From NCBI RefSeq assembly GCF_024868665.1, contig NC_079907.1, positions 16,465,093 to 16,529,092 on the forward strand: DNA of 64,000 bases. The letters are read 5' to 3'. A program made the translations under genes and the position numbers. The notes beneath the pieces were generated by a model. It was given only the letters and a program-made list of their open reading frames with translations. It was not told the origin of the DNA and searched no databases. The stretch is from Triplophysa rosa. Its lineage: Eukaryota; Chordata; Actinopteri; Cypriniformes; Nemacheilidae. Positions 50,601-57,013 of this stretch are shown one piece after another (positions within the stretch are counted from its first letter, which is position 1; every line of letters starts with the position of its first letter).

Positions 50601-53600
50601 TATGAGGGATGACACAACAATAAGAAATCAGTTTTATTTTTTCCCAAATTCCGTTTTTTCTGTCTTCATTTTTCTGCATTCTGCATTTTCCGTCCTTCAC
50701 TATACAATAGTAATATATTTGCCCACATGAAAAAAATACTTCAGTATACTACAGTATTCACTTATAAACTATATTAAAAACCTGCAGTAGATACAGTACG
50801 TTGAACCATACAGGGAAAAATAAAAATATAAATAATATAATCTTACATAATACATTTGCAAGATTCTGTGCCATTCCACGTTATACAGCAAAATTTGTTT
50901 AATGCATGAAATCCGTGATTCAATCTTAGGGCCGTGCGTGTATGTTGTATTTTTACATTTTTGCCCCATAAGACACCCAAAGTGTTTTCCAACATTTAAA
51001 CATGCTGATGTGTTGTATGTTAAACTGCACAACAACAACATCGGTGCATTGTAAGATGCCCAAGCAGGCTTTTCTACATTCAAACATGTTCATTTGTTGT
51101 ATTTTGAAACTGCATAACAAAAAAGGAAAATTCAGTGAGTGAAACAACATTAACCTACACAGGCGCTGTTCTCCGACGCGCTATTCTCCACCCTTGCCTC
51201 TGTACTTTTGAAATGGTGGTCCTATTCGTGCTAGCAAATTGTCAGAAATGAAACTAATAAAAGTTATCATCCGTCATCGTCCTGTTCACCGCGTCTCACA
51301 GGAGAGAGGGCTTGCGAGTCGCGCTACTCGCCTAACGTCACGTGACTCCTGCTTGGTGTTGCTGCAGCTTGTGCTGAATGGAACAGGCGCTTCACTTCAG
51401 TACTGTAGGGTCTGTTCCCGACTGAACTAAATTTATTCTAGAGACTATTTTTCACACTATGCTACTTGAAGGGCCGGAACAAATTACATCGAGGGCCGCC
51501 AATTGAATAGACTGGCTATAGAGTATTAAAATGTGTGAGGACGTATGTGTGCTTGTTTGTATGTCTGTCTGTGTTATTGTGTTTGTCGTCTTAGTTTTTG
51601 TAAAAAAAATATTGTTTGCAATGCTTTTTAAGCTTTACCTGGACTTCTCAAGGACGTTGTCTGTATATCAAACTTGCCTTGTGTGGGACAAAACATTTTT
51701 TTCGTACTTTTACCGTATAACCTTTTATCTTAGTAAAAGCAAACATTTGGTGTCACTATCTTAAAGTTGGTATAGTTCTGTATATAAAGTTCTCACTCGA
51801 GGAGACTATCTGTCCATGATACAATTTCATCTGCACCTAGAACAGCATTAAGGGTTGTTGTTTTATGATCGTATTTATTCACTTTCAAAAGGAATATACT
51901 GTCGAAATAAGGAACTTTGTGAAACAGTAGTGGTTGCTTTAAGTTTCTCACAAGAGCCAGTGTATTGTGTGAATAGTTCATACAGTGTCTTGTATGAATA
52001 GCTGTATAGCATGTAACTGTACTGGCATTTCTAGCTAGCACTAATTTTGCGATACTTACCCCAAGAAATGGCTCTCTAACCACTTAATATGCATGCATTA
52101 TTATAATTTACTAACCTTTGCCATTAATTTTTCCAGCGTTCTAATTTGCATCATTCCATAAAAGAAGCTAAATGTATTTACTCTCTCTTTTACCTTAGTC
52201 GTATGACACAGATGATGTACTTAAGTATAAATTTGCCTCAAATCCTCAAAACGTATGGAAATTTATTAATTATAATCTACAAATGATTAGCATTATGCTG
52301 TTTGTTAACCAACTGTCTGGTCCCCTTTTCCAAGCTGGAGTCACCTTTGAGTCTTGAGACAGAGCCCCAGATGAAGAGGACAGAACTGGTTAGTTCTCAA
52401 GCTCAGAGCTTAACAAAGAAGTACCAGGAAACCAAAGAACTCCTGCAGCTGCAAGAACTGAAAAAGCGCAACATGCAGGCACAGCTTAGCCTTTCTCTCT
52501 CACACTGGTCCACAAAGGAACCTTACCTTTCTGACACCCAAAACACTTGCACCTCAGAGATCTGTCCCTCAAATTCCATTAAAAAAACTGTTAGTTTTAC
52601 ACTCTTTGATAGTGAGGGTAAGATTAGAGAGCTTGAGAACCTGATAGATGTCAGTAAGCCTCTGACACTGAGGGAGCTGATAAAGCTGGTACACTCGCAT
52701 AGCGAATGTGTTTGGCTACAGTGTACTCAAGAAAAGGAAAGAAAAGAGCACAGTAGGTCAGGGGAAATTACACAATGCCAGAAACTGCTTGAAAACATTA
52801 AGAGCCAAGAGGAAATTGAGAACGAGACATTGAGGAAAAGCTTGGAAAAGGCTGGAGATTGCATCCAAGATTATGAAGCCCCTTTGGTCACCATGGAGGA
52901 CATGCTGGGACAAGTTCAGAGGCAGAAACTAGAAAGTCTGAAGAATCCTTATACACCAGCTTGTTCTAGAGAAGAGCATCCTGAAATCTTAAGCAGAGAT
53001 CTGTCGCAGGAAGTTGAATTGCTTGCGAACAATAACGTAGCTTTGAACCAGCGTTATCAGGAAATTGTTAACCAGCTAAGAGAAGCGGATAGAGAAATAG
53101 ACAGGTTGAAAGCAGAGCTTGATTGACTCCGTTGCAGTCAAAGCAATGTAATCCAGGATACGACTGAGCAGAATGATAAAGAGACAGACAAACATGTTTA
53201 CGAACAAGCACTCTGTGAAAAATCAGAGCAGCTCCAAGAAGCTCTCATTAAATTGGAGGTACTTGGTAATAATTTGAAAGAGACGGAGAAAAGACTGCAA
53301 CTTAAAGAGGCTACGCTTAGAGGTTTTGGATTTCAGGTGGCAGAAAATGACAATGGTGACAAGTCACCTCCCGAGACCGAAGAACTCAAACGACAAATTG
53401 AGGTCATTCACTCCAAGCTTTCAGTAAAGGAGCAGATGCTTCATAACGTTGAGCAGATCTGCAGAGAACTTCAGACTCAGAATACAGAGCTCATCACCAA
53501 AAATGAAGAAAGCACAAGGATGTTTAGTCAAATGCATGAAGATGCTTAGAAAGAAATTAGGACGTTGAAGGAGCAGGCTAGAGCGGAAGTAACGTTTGGT

Positions 53601-54959
53601 AGTAAAACGGGAACAGAACGTGAGAGCCAGGAGTTGACGCAGAGAGAAGTGCAGAGACATGATGATAGGATTGAGGAAGTAGTTGAAGAGTTCAAGAGAA
53701 AGTCTGAGTCACTTAATCATGTGCTTGATATGTTGGTGAAGGGCAGTGAGGTTAAGAAATGCGATTCGTCCAATTTTGACATGGAGGCCATTTTGGGTGA
53801 AAATCAAGTAGGATTGAAGGAAATGTTTGATAAAAAGATTCTACATATAGTTTTAGGCGGTTTAGAGGAAAGTCAGAAAGGCTCCGGGGGTGAGCAACCC
53901 CTTGGCCCCATAAGGAATGTTGTAGAGCACATGCTAATGGACATTAAATTGCTGCTTTTTATGAATACAATATCCAACCTTAAAGACATTCAAAGTATTG
54001 TAATGCCTACAACTTGCAGAGAAGAAAGCACTGGATGTATAAGGAGTGACGAGACGACCACGAAATCTAAAATTTTGAATTACTTGTTTGGCGATGACGC
54101 TTATTCCTGCATCCTAAAAAGTATTGTGCGCGTTATAGGAAAGAAAGTGGTATCATTAAATCAGATAGCTTCAGGTATTAGGGATCCCACAAATGAGCAG
54201 CTCCAATCTTTGGCTTTGACTCTTTCAAGCTATGGATCTCGATGTTGGTCCGAGTATATTCGTGAGGCTGTCTTGGATGTGACGTGCACATACTTGGTTA
54301 TTCAACTGAACATGCTGGAGAAGAAATATTTAGAAAAAGAGACACATCTAGAAGTAGGTGCCTGTGTGAATTGTTTTGATTTGAGAGCACAAAACTTGAA
54401 GCTCAAATCTGAACTCGAGCAGGCGGCCACGTCAAATTTCCAGAGCCCAATCACAGGAAACTCAATGGCAGTTACACACATTCATATAGAAGGAGAACCG
54501 ATTGACTCTCTCGGCAAGGCCATTCAGCTTCAGGACATGGTGGCTAGGCATAAAAAGGAGCTGCGAGAATTAAAAGAGGCGTATGAGCGAGAAGCAGACA
54601 AGTTGCGAGAAGAAGTGGCCAAAGCTGGTGAGACTCTTAGGCTGAGGTCAGAGGAGAACGTGAAAGAGATCGACTCCCTGACCGTGTGCATGGAGAACCT
54701 TCAGAAGAAGCATGAGATGGAGTGTAGCAACTTGATAGAACAATTCAACCAAGAGATGGAAGAGCTTACAGATGCTGTGGGCCCCGATGACGCCAACCCT
54801 GGAGAAGACAGCAAGCCCAACTTGGCTTTCCTCAAACTGCGGATCAAAAAGCTTGTGTCGCAGTTGATGGAATTGTCAGAGGAAATGAGTCAACGAGATC
54901 GCGAAGGGGATCCAATGTTGCTGCATCTGAAATACGAGAAAAATCTGGAAAACATTAAG
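20526..54959 (+). CDS. mprip: mprip, partial gene: 15 exons encoding two PH domains and the coiled-coil region
   Basis: Joined exons: 20526-20603, 21083-21148, 36288-36439, 36718-36802, 36907-37081, 37228-37672, 40419-40548, 41678-41785, 45335-45391, 45911-45979, 46110-46199, 46455-46564, 49033-49573, 49666-49803, 52335-54959. All introns are GT-AG and phases agree throughout. The product matches my memory of vertebrate MPRIP in order: [70 protein letters not shown]. In the known family this is a cytoplasmic scaffold binding F-actin, RhoA and the myosin phosphatase targeting subunit, so linking Rho signalling to myosin light-chain dephosphorylation. The exon with the start codon and the 3' exons (phosphatase-binding coiled coil and C-terminus) were not found here. 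The first fourteen exons give 748 codons without a stop; the fifteenth holds two in-frame stops. Identity is confident, and TRIOBP, the nearest paralogue, fits less well. Confidence 0.95.
20731..20949. mobile_element. Small TTAA-flanked MITE
   Basis: TTAA at 20727-20730 and 20950-20953 flank AGGCAGGGTGTCCGATTTC ... GAAATCTGTTACCCCGCCT. It lies in the first visible mprip intron, between the exons ending at 20603 and starting at 21083. Confidence 0.7.
21083..21148 (+). CDS. mprip: mprip exon, PH domain 1 strands 2-3
   Basis: Acceptor cacacag and donor tca/gtaag enclose 22 codons in phase 0 ([22 protein letters not shown]). The W-RRFFVL pattern is the typical second strand of a PH fold. The following intron is about 15.1 kb and contains most of the mobile DNA downstream of this point. 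Confidence 0.95.
21280..22502. mobile_element. Probable MITE split by an L2 tail
   Basis: AGGCCGCTTTTAGTTCG at the left and CTAATGTGAAACCGCCCTT at the right look like inverted ends, and GGTGCGCACCCGGGTTC is repeated inverted near 22390-22475. The 21559-22080 L2 fragment sits inside. Exact ends uncertain. Confidence 0.5.
21559..22080 (-). mobile_element. L2 LINE 3' UTR fragment with CA-rich microsatellite
   Basis: Starts CAACTTTATTTATATAGCGC and matches 59730-60220, the 3' end of the longer L2 copy, in the same orientation. It includes imperfect (CA)n at about 21715-21880. Confidence 0.8.
22660..23974. mobile_element. hAT-like element (family E), copy 2
   Basis: Same ends and interior as 6020-7491, in the same orientation, with its own perfect TSD CAATGGAA at 22652-22659 and 23975-23982. 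It lacks about one tandem unit and a short GCTGGTTT piece of copy 1. The close similarity suggests recent activity. Confidence 0.9.
22924..23098. mobile_element. CCCTGTTGAAAAA MITE within family E copy 2
   Basis: Counterpart of 6309-6504 at the equivalent position, about 20 bp shorter through loss of one GCTGGTTTA-type repeat. Confidence 0.75.
24362..27990. mobile_element. Mosaic of nested hAT-like elements, borders uncertain
   Basis: Layers visible: TAGGGCTGTACAAAAATATT at 24362, with related ATCGTATCGAAATATATTAC near 27785; CAGTGTTTCCCCTAGG at 24712 inverted as GGGGAAACACTG at about 26330; TGGTGAGACGAGACATTT at 26342 against GATCTCGTCACACCCCTAG near 27750; family A pieces at 26711-27354 and, inverted, 27862-27990. 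I could not confirm TSDs. No host exon seen. Confidence 0.55.
25074..25313. mobile_element. MITE with GGCCTGGTTTCACAGACAAG ends
   Basis: The left end GGCCTGGTTTCACAGACAAG is inverted at the right as CTTGTCTGTGAAACCGGGCC. It is about 240 bp, non-coding, and nested in the 24712-26330 element. Confidence 0.8.
27991..29045. other. Intron sequence, largely unassigned
   Basis: The only repeat signal is CAGTGGTTCTCAACTGGTTT at 28611, a hAT terminus without a matching right end. Remaining sequence shows no ORF with a recognisable domain. Confidence 0.5.
29046..29770. mobile_element. hAT-like element carrying a long GT-rich array
   Basis: Starts TAGGGCTGGGCGATGTGACA and has TATCGAATATCGCAATGATT and TCGATTATCGATACATTTTT near the right. 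The right terminus is not clear. Most of the interior is the array at 29236-29615. Confidence 0.6.
29236..29615. repeat. Complex GT/CGTG microsatellite-minisatellite
   Basis: Begins as (GTGTGTGC/GCGTGTGT)n and grades into a 12- to 20-bp unit, GTGTGCCTGCGTGCGTGTTT. Five overlapping ORFs of 137-179 codons on both strands are translations of this repeat and are not genes. Confidence 0.95.
29771..31450. other. Intron, no feature recognised
   Basis: Unique-looking AT-rich sequence of the 15-kb mprip intron. I see no ORF or repeat I can support. Confidence 0.5.
31454..31512 (+). mobile_element. SINE/LINE-type tail fragment
   Basis: GTTACTTTAGATAAGTGTCTGCCAAATGC...AAATGTAA resembles the shared 3' tail of fish V-SINE and L2-related elements. 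Only the tail is present. Confidence 0.5.
31513..32593. other. Intron, no feature recognised
   Basis: No gene or repeat supported. Ends in the TA dinucleotide used by the foldback element. Confidence 0.5.
32594..34225. mobile_element. Large foldback (palindromic) element with TA duplication
   Basis: CAGTTAGGGCCATAAATATT at the left is inverted as AATATTTATGGCCCTAACTG at the right, with TA on each side. Inverted arms run about 32594-33215 and 33589-34225, more than 600 bp each, with few mismatches and a short duplication in the right arm near 33876-33900. The 373-bp spacer has no recognisable domain. A one-armed copy is at 47341-47790. Ends and TA target fit Tc1/mariner-mobilised palindromic elements. 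Confidence 0.88.
34226..34857. other. Intron, no feature recognised
   Basis: AT-rich intronic sequence with no ORF or repeat assigned. Confidence 0.5.
34866..35867. mobile_element. hAT-like element (family A), inverted copy
   Basis: TAGGGCTGCAGCTATCGATT ... GAATCGTTTCAGCCCTA, the reverse of 704-1762. Flanks CTTCTTAC (34858-34865) and CTTCCTAC (35868-35875) differ at one position, so the TSD has mutated once. Confidence 0.85.
36288..36439 (+). CDS. mprip: mprip exon, PH domain 1 middle
   Basis: Acceptor cttgtag and donor gg/gtatct enclose 50 codons plus two bases, starting [17 protein letters not shown] and including [20 protein letters not shown]. The last Gly codon is split 2+1 with the next exon. 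This is the core of PH domain 1. Confidence 0.95.
36718..36802 (+). CDS. mprip: mprip exon, C-terminal helix of PH domain 1
   Basis: Acceptor atcag and donor cag/gtatg. The first base completes Gly, followed by [28 protein letters not shown]. The Trp is the near-invariant residue of the PH C-terminal helix. The following basic run (QKKKRKVEP) is the conserved segment right after this domain in MPRIP. Confidence 0.95.
36907..37081 (+). CDS. mprip: mprip exon, linker 1
   Basis: Acceptor tttttag and donor g/gtata enclose 58 codons plus one base: [19 protein letters not shown]..., then [18 protein letters not shown]. It aligns by order with the [10 protein letters not shown]...LWQEE segment of mammalian MPRIP. 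Low-complexity, probably disordered. Confidence 0.92.
37228..37672 (+). CDS. mprip: mprip exon, Ser-rich linker
   Basis: Acceptor ttatag and donor ag/gtgag. After two bases completing Gly come 147 codons rich in Ser, Pro and Gly (for example [34 protein letters not shown]), ending with a Ser codon split 2+1. It is predicted disordered with many possible phosphorylation sites, including SP motifs. GC content is clearly higher than in the flanking introns, as expected for a constrained exon. The function of this segment is not visible in the sequence. Confidence 0.9.
37673..38515. other. Intron between the Ser-rich exon and the Tc1 element
   Basis: Non-repetitive by eye. The ORFs reading through from the exon or lying within have no recognisable domain. 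Confidence 0.5.
38516..40071 (+). mobile_element. Tc1-like transposon, inactive
   Basis: CAGTGGCTTGCAAAAGTATT and its inverse at the right end, each flanked by TA, start long inverted repeats of about 210 bp (38516-38728 and 39860-40071). The interior carries a decayed plus-strand transposase: [10 protein letters not shown] and [11 protein letters not shown], then [17 protein letters not shown] around 39570-39620, with frameshifts and stops between. It lies in an mprip intron. Confidence 0.92.
38900..39720 (+). pseudogene. Tc1 transposase remnant
   Basis: Fragments in at least two frames preserve the SDES and DPKHT neighbourhoods of the DDE catalytic core. The piece ends with a TAG after HVLEWPS, where the intact family usually continues. 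Too broken to encode enzyme. Confidence 0.85.
40419..40548 (+). CDS. mprip: mprip exon, linker with [17 protein letters not shown] helix
   Basis: Acceptor ttcgtag and donor gag/gtaat enclose one base plus 43 codons: [20 protein letters not shown]... then [13 protein letters not shown]. It corresponds to the VIEKFEALDIEKAEHME and TRQGRSEKRAFPRK region of human MPRIP. It is likely a short amphipathic helix within an otherwise disordered linker. Confidence 0.93.
40549..41677. other. mprip intron, no feature recognised
   Basis: Unique-looking intron, with short ORFs only. Confidence 0.5.
41678..41785 (+). CDS. mprip: mprip exon, RRAKSLDRR linker
   Basis: Acceptor attttag and donor aca/gtaag enclose 36 codons in phase 0, ending [27 protein letters not shown] is shared with mammalian MPRIP, contains a basophilic-kinase-type Ser site, and sits directly before PH domain 2. 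Confidence 0.93.
41786..42579. other. mprip intron, no feature recognised
   Basis: No repeat recognised up to the TSD of the next hAT. Confidence 0.5.
42588..43440 (-). mobile_element. hAT element with transposase C-terminal remnant
   Basis: TAGAGGTCTGCACGGGC ... GGGTTGCAGACCTCTA with perfect TSD TAGCTTAT at 42580-42587 and 43441-43448. On the minus strand 42874-43161 encodes [20 protein letters not shown] then [15 protein letters not shown], the hAT dimerisation (hATC) motif. The rest of the transposase is missing. Confidence 0.9.
43584..43898. mobile_element. TTAA-flanked miniature element with GTTCACCCAAAAA ends
   Basis: AGTAGTTCACCCAAAAACG ... CATTTTTGGGTGAACTATCC, flanked by TTAA at 43580-43583 and 43899-43902. 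An internal palindrome (GAAGATATTTTGAAGAATGT and its inverse, about 43676-43806) allows a long hairpin. Confidence 0.85.
44331..44975. mobile_element. Complete hAT-like MITE
   Basis: TAGGGCTGTCACGATTAT and its exact inverse ATAATCGTGACAGCCCTA, with perfect TSD TTTGGAAA at 44323-44330 and 44976-44983. 645 bp, non-coding, same family as the fragment at 1-368. Confidence 0.92.
45335..45391 (+). CDS. mprip: mprip exon, start of PH domain 2
   Basis: Acceptor ttacag and donor cag/gtaag enclose 19 codons: [19 protein letters not shown]. This is strand 1 of the second PH domain. Confidence 0.95.
45911..45979 (+). CDS. mprip: mprip exon, PH domain 2 strands 2-3
   Basis: Acceptor attcag and donor gag/gtaat enclose 23 codons: [18 protein letters not shown] and SIAEE. 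The pattern is near identical to MPRIP PH2. Confidence 0.95.
46110..46199 (+). CDS. mprip: mprip exon, PH domain 2 middle
   Basis: Acceptor caacag and donor cac/gtaag enclose 30 codons: [19 protein letters not shown] then [11 protein letters not shown]. This is the DGEIDLS...YGFQI core of PH2. Confidence 0.95.
46455..46564 (+). CDS. mprip: mprip exon, C-terminal helix of PH domain 2
   Basis: Acceptor ctccag and donor ag/gtctg enclose 36 codons plus two bases: [19 protein letters not shown] then [17 protein letters not shown]. It includes the invariant PH Trp. The next intron contains the triple transposon nest. Confidence 0.95.
46695..48526 (-). mobile_element. Tc1-like transposon inside the hAT, itself interrupted
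   Basis: CAGTGAGGGAAATAATTATT and its inverse AATAATTATTTCCCTCACTG are flanked by TA. Inverted arms of about 200 bp contain TTTGATCCCCTGCTGATTTT. Minus-strand transposase pieces remain at about 47040-47340 (catalytic part) and 47960-48230 (HTH part, [16 protein letters not shown]), separated by the insert. Inactive. Confidence 0.88.
47341..47790. mobile_element. One arm of the foldback element, innermost insert
   Basis: From ATTGTTGATTTGGCC to ATTTATGGCCCTAACTG it matches the right arm of 32594-34225 closely. Only one arm is present, so it is either a truncated insertion or a deletion product. Confidence 0.85.
48584..48660 (-). mobile_element. L2 tail fragment
   Basis: TTCAATTTTATTTATATAGCG resembles the L2 3' terminus seen at 21559 and 59730. 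Short and decayed. Confidence 0.5.
49033..49573 (+). CDS. mprip: mprip exon, [13 protein letters not shown] region
   Basis: Acceptor aagcag and donor ggg/gtaca. One base completes Ser, then 180 codons follow: [15 protein letters not shown]..., [50 protein letters not shown], and [14 protein letters not shown]. The [20 protein letters not shown] block is a hallmark shared by MPRIP and TRIOBP. The Met near the exon start is internal, because the exon is reached by splicing in the correct phase. The 3' part begins the coiled-coil region. Confidence 0.95.
49666..49803 (+). CDS. mprip: mprip exon, coiled-coil segment ending at the alternative-splice junction
   Basis: Acceptor cactag and donor ccg/gtagg enclose 46 codons in phase 0: [15 protein letters not shown]..., ending [13 protein letters not shown]. 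It matches the human LLEQNRLLQDQLRVALGREQSAREGYVLQ segment. In human canonical MPRIP the next residues are ATCERGFAAMEE, so a transcript skipping the following long exon is expected and would keep frame. That ATCERGF exon was not seen in this window. Confidence 0.93.
49804..50510. other. mprip intron, no feature recognised
   Basis: AT-rich intron with no repeat identified before the TSD at 50511. Confidence 0.5.
50519..51515. mobile_element. hAT-like element with CAGGGCTATTCAATT ends
   Basis: CAGGGCTATTCAATTAG ... CAATTGAATAGACTGG, with perfect TSD CTATAGAG at 50511-50518 and 51516-51523. GGGGCCGGAG and GAAGGGCCGGA motifs near the ends are typical of this class. No transposase. Confidence 0.88.
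51524..52334. other. mprip intron before the long exon
   Basis: Mostly AT-rich with no repeat recognised. Ends with a pyrimidine tract, CCCCTTTTCCAAG, before the exon. Confidence 0.5.
52335..54959 (+). CDS. mprip: mprip long coiled-coil exon (875 codons) interrupted by two in-frame stops
   Basis: Acceptor tccaag and donor aag/gtcaag bound 2625 bases, phase 0 at both ends. The reading frame stays coiled-coil-like throughout: [67 protein letters not shown], and finally [11 protein letters not shown]. It is interrupted by TGA at 53124-53126 (codon 264) and TAG at 53547-53549 (codon 405), without any net frameshift. The last 477-codon stretch is fully open. I infer an optional exon included only in a long isoform, because the human canonical form lacks it and skipping keeps phase. 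Inclusion as written would truncate the protein and probably trigger decay of the mRNA. Alternatives are assembly error, readthrough, C-to-U editing, or use of only the 3' part through an inner acceptor. Confidence 0.85.
53124..53126 (+). other. mprip: In-frame TGA stop in the mprip long exon
   Basis: The codon follows [10 protein letters not shown] and precedes LRCSQSN, in a heptad context where Arg would fit. CGA to TGA is a single C-to-T change at a CpG. The frame continues open for 140 codons after it. Confidence 0.85.
53547..53549 (+). other. mprip: In-frame TAG stop in the mprip long exon
   Basis: The codon follows MFSQMHEDA and precedes [17 protein letters not shown] to TAG (Gln to stop) would again be a single C-to-T change. 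Coding continues 470 codons downstream in the same frame to the donor at 54960. Confidence 0.85.
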
Positions 54960-55600
54960 GTCAAGGAGTTCCGTGTCCTTGCAGTTCTCCGTTCGTAATG
55001 ACTTTTTGTGGCAACCTTAAACCCGACCCTTTCCCTTTCTTTTCTCATACTAACCCTGCTTTGTTGTGCTTTGGTCTAGCCTAATAACTGTCACCAGTGA
55101 CACATGGCTGTTAACATTAGGTATGCATGATACGATATCATATTAGGAGTGTGGATATGCTAATGAGGTAGCAAAAACAAATTGCATACGTAAAACACTC
55201 TCCCAGATATTACATACTTAACATTAGCAATTTTGTTGCGTAGCCTAAAATACTTAACCTCTTTGCCTGAGGGTCAATGCAAGACTGCAAGTTCTGTGCA
55301 TAAATCGCTGCTTATCTTTGATGACTGCAAAATGCCAGCTGCTTAAATCTAATTATTAATAAATAACACAGTAAGGCAAGGTAACTGTTTGATGATTTTT
55401 ATGATTCCAATTCGAATACTGTCTATCCTAAATTTCAAAGTATGTCCCAAATGACAATATGTTAAAATTAGTATTCTTGAAGTACTTGGATGGTCTGTTT
55501 CCTGGGAAAATGTGAAGCGCACTAAAACATAAGTGGGCGGAATTTAGTGACGCTCCACTATTAATAGAATTACTCTAAGTGATGCGTCACAGATTTAATA
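54960..55600. other. mprip intron after the long exon
   Basis: Reading through the donor adds 13 codons to a TAA, so intron retention would end the protein there. No other feature seen. Confidence 0.5.
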
Positions 55601-55608
55601 AATAAAAG

Positions 55609-56650
55609 TAGTGTTGTCAAAAGTACCGGTACTTTGGGTCCAAGTCGGTACCTAAAAATAAAAAAGTTGTCCATACCTAATTTTCATAAGACACGGTACC
55701 ACCGACGTACCGGGTCAACCGGGTACTGATGCTCTGTCTGACAGGTTGTCAGTCGGAAACTTTTCATAGACGCAACAAGACGTGATGAGCAGATAAGCGA
55801 GGCTCCGATCCACAAGAGATGCGCACAGAAATACTTCAGATTAAAGTCATATCACGAAGAAAACGAACAGAGTTTTGTGGTGAAAGGAGGAAACATCCGG
55901 ATTTAAGTTAACAATTCAAGCGGTAAGTTTCAAATTCTGTTCGCGTTTGCATTATGAATGTTGTAGCATATGTTAAGTTAAAGGTTATGTTAAAATTAAC
56001 GTCCCTGTTTGCGTGTTAATTTGTTAGCGCCAATGCTAATCCAGTCAAGTGCCCTTATTAACCATTTAATTCTTTTATAACTGTAATGGGGTAAAATAAA
56101 TGGGAGGACAGGATGGGGTTTACAGTACCTATTTTATTTAGGCCTATCTGAAATATATGTGCTAGAAAACTATCATACTAACTGTATGACTAGCAATATG
56201 TATGTCTTGGATAGATAACTCTATTAGGTTTAAAAAGCCACATTTAAACTAAAGAAAAATATATCTGTTGCATTATTATTTTAATACACAGTTACCTTAA
56301 TGTAAGTAATCTTGTGTAAATGCCGTATAAAATCTGAGGTATGTTTTAATATTGCATATGCTTGTTTGTTCAGTCAGTTGACTTACTATTTGTCTTTTAC
56401 AGCAGCAGACTGAGAAGGATGTTCATCAGCATGAAAGACTCCAGTGAGCACTGTTTCAGCAACAATTAACTTGTATACTTCATGTATACAAAATGGCATT
56501 GCTTTCTATACATTTATATTAACAATGAGCTTTATTAATAAAATTGTGTTTCAATTAGCATGTTCTGGTGTTTTGCTTTGGTACCGAGAACTGTGGAATT
56601 TTACTGGTATTGGTACTGACTACTGAAATTTTGGTACCGTGACAACACTA
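55609..56650. mobile_element. Complete hAT-like element (family D)
   Basis: TAGTGTTGTCAAAAGTACCG ... TTTTGGTACCGTGACAACAC TA, with perfect TSD AATAAAAG at 55601-55608 and 56651-56658. 1042 bp, inverted relative to the truncated copy at 4810-5735. Non-coding. Confidence 0.9.
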
Positions 56651-57013
56651 AATAAAAGTATACAGTAAACATTACATGTATTTTTTATGTTTTGATGTTT
56701 ATGACTGTTAACGATCACATTGTTGCCTAGGCAACAACGGCCACTTATGTTTTATGTTCGAATGTCCCAGTATGTTTGCATACCGTTTTGCGAATGCACA
56801 AAAATGTATATGCCTTTACATAACAAAAATGGTACATACTTTTAGTGCAGGGCTGTACGTTATATACTATATAGTATACTATAGTGTTTATTACAGTTTA
56901 AATAGTCCTCGTATATTGAGATACAGACAAATCCACGAGTGTCACGCTTGTAACATGTTAAAGTGTGCAACCCATTCACTCATAGACACGCAGAACAAGC
57001 AGAGGACATTTAA

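Noticed and set aside
54960..54998. Read-through end VKEFRVLAVLRS as the natural C-terminus
   Set aside because: The GT donor at 54960 is in the phase expected for the family's next exon, and the extra residues look like intron translation.
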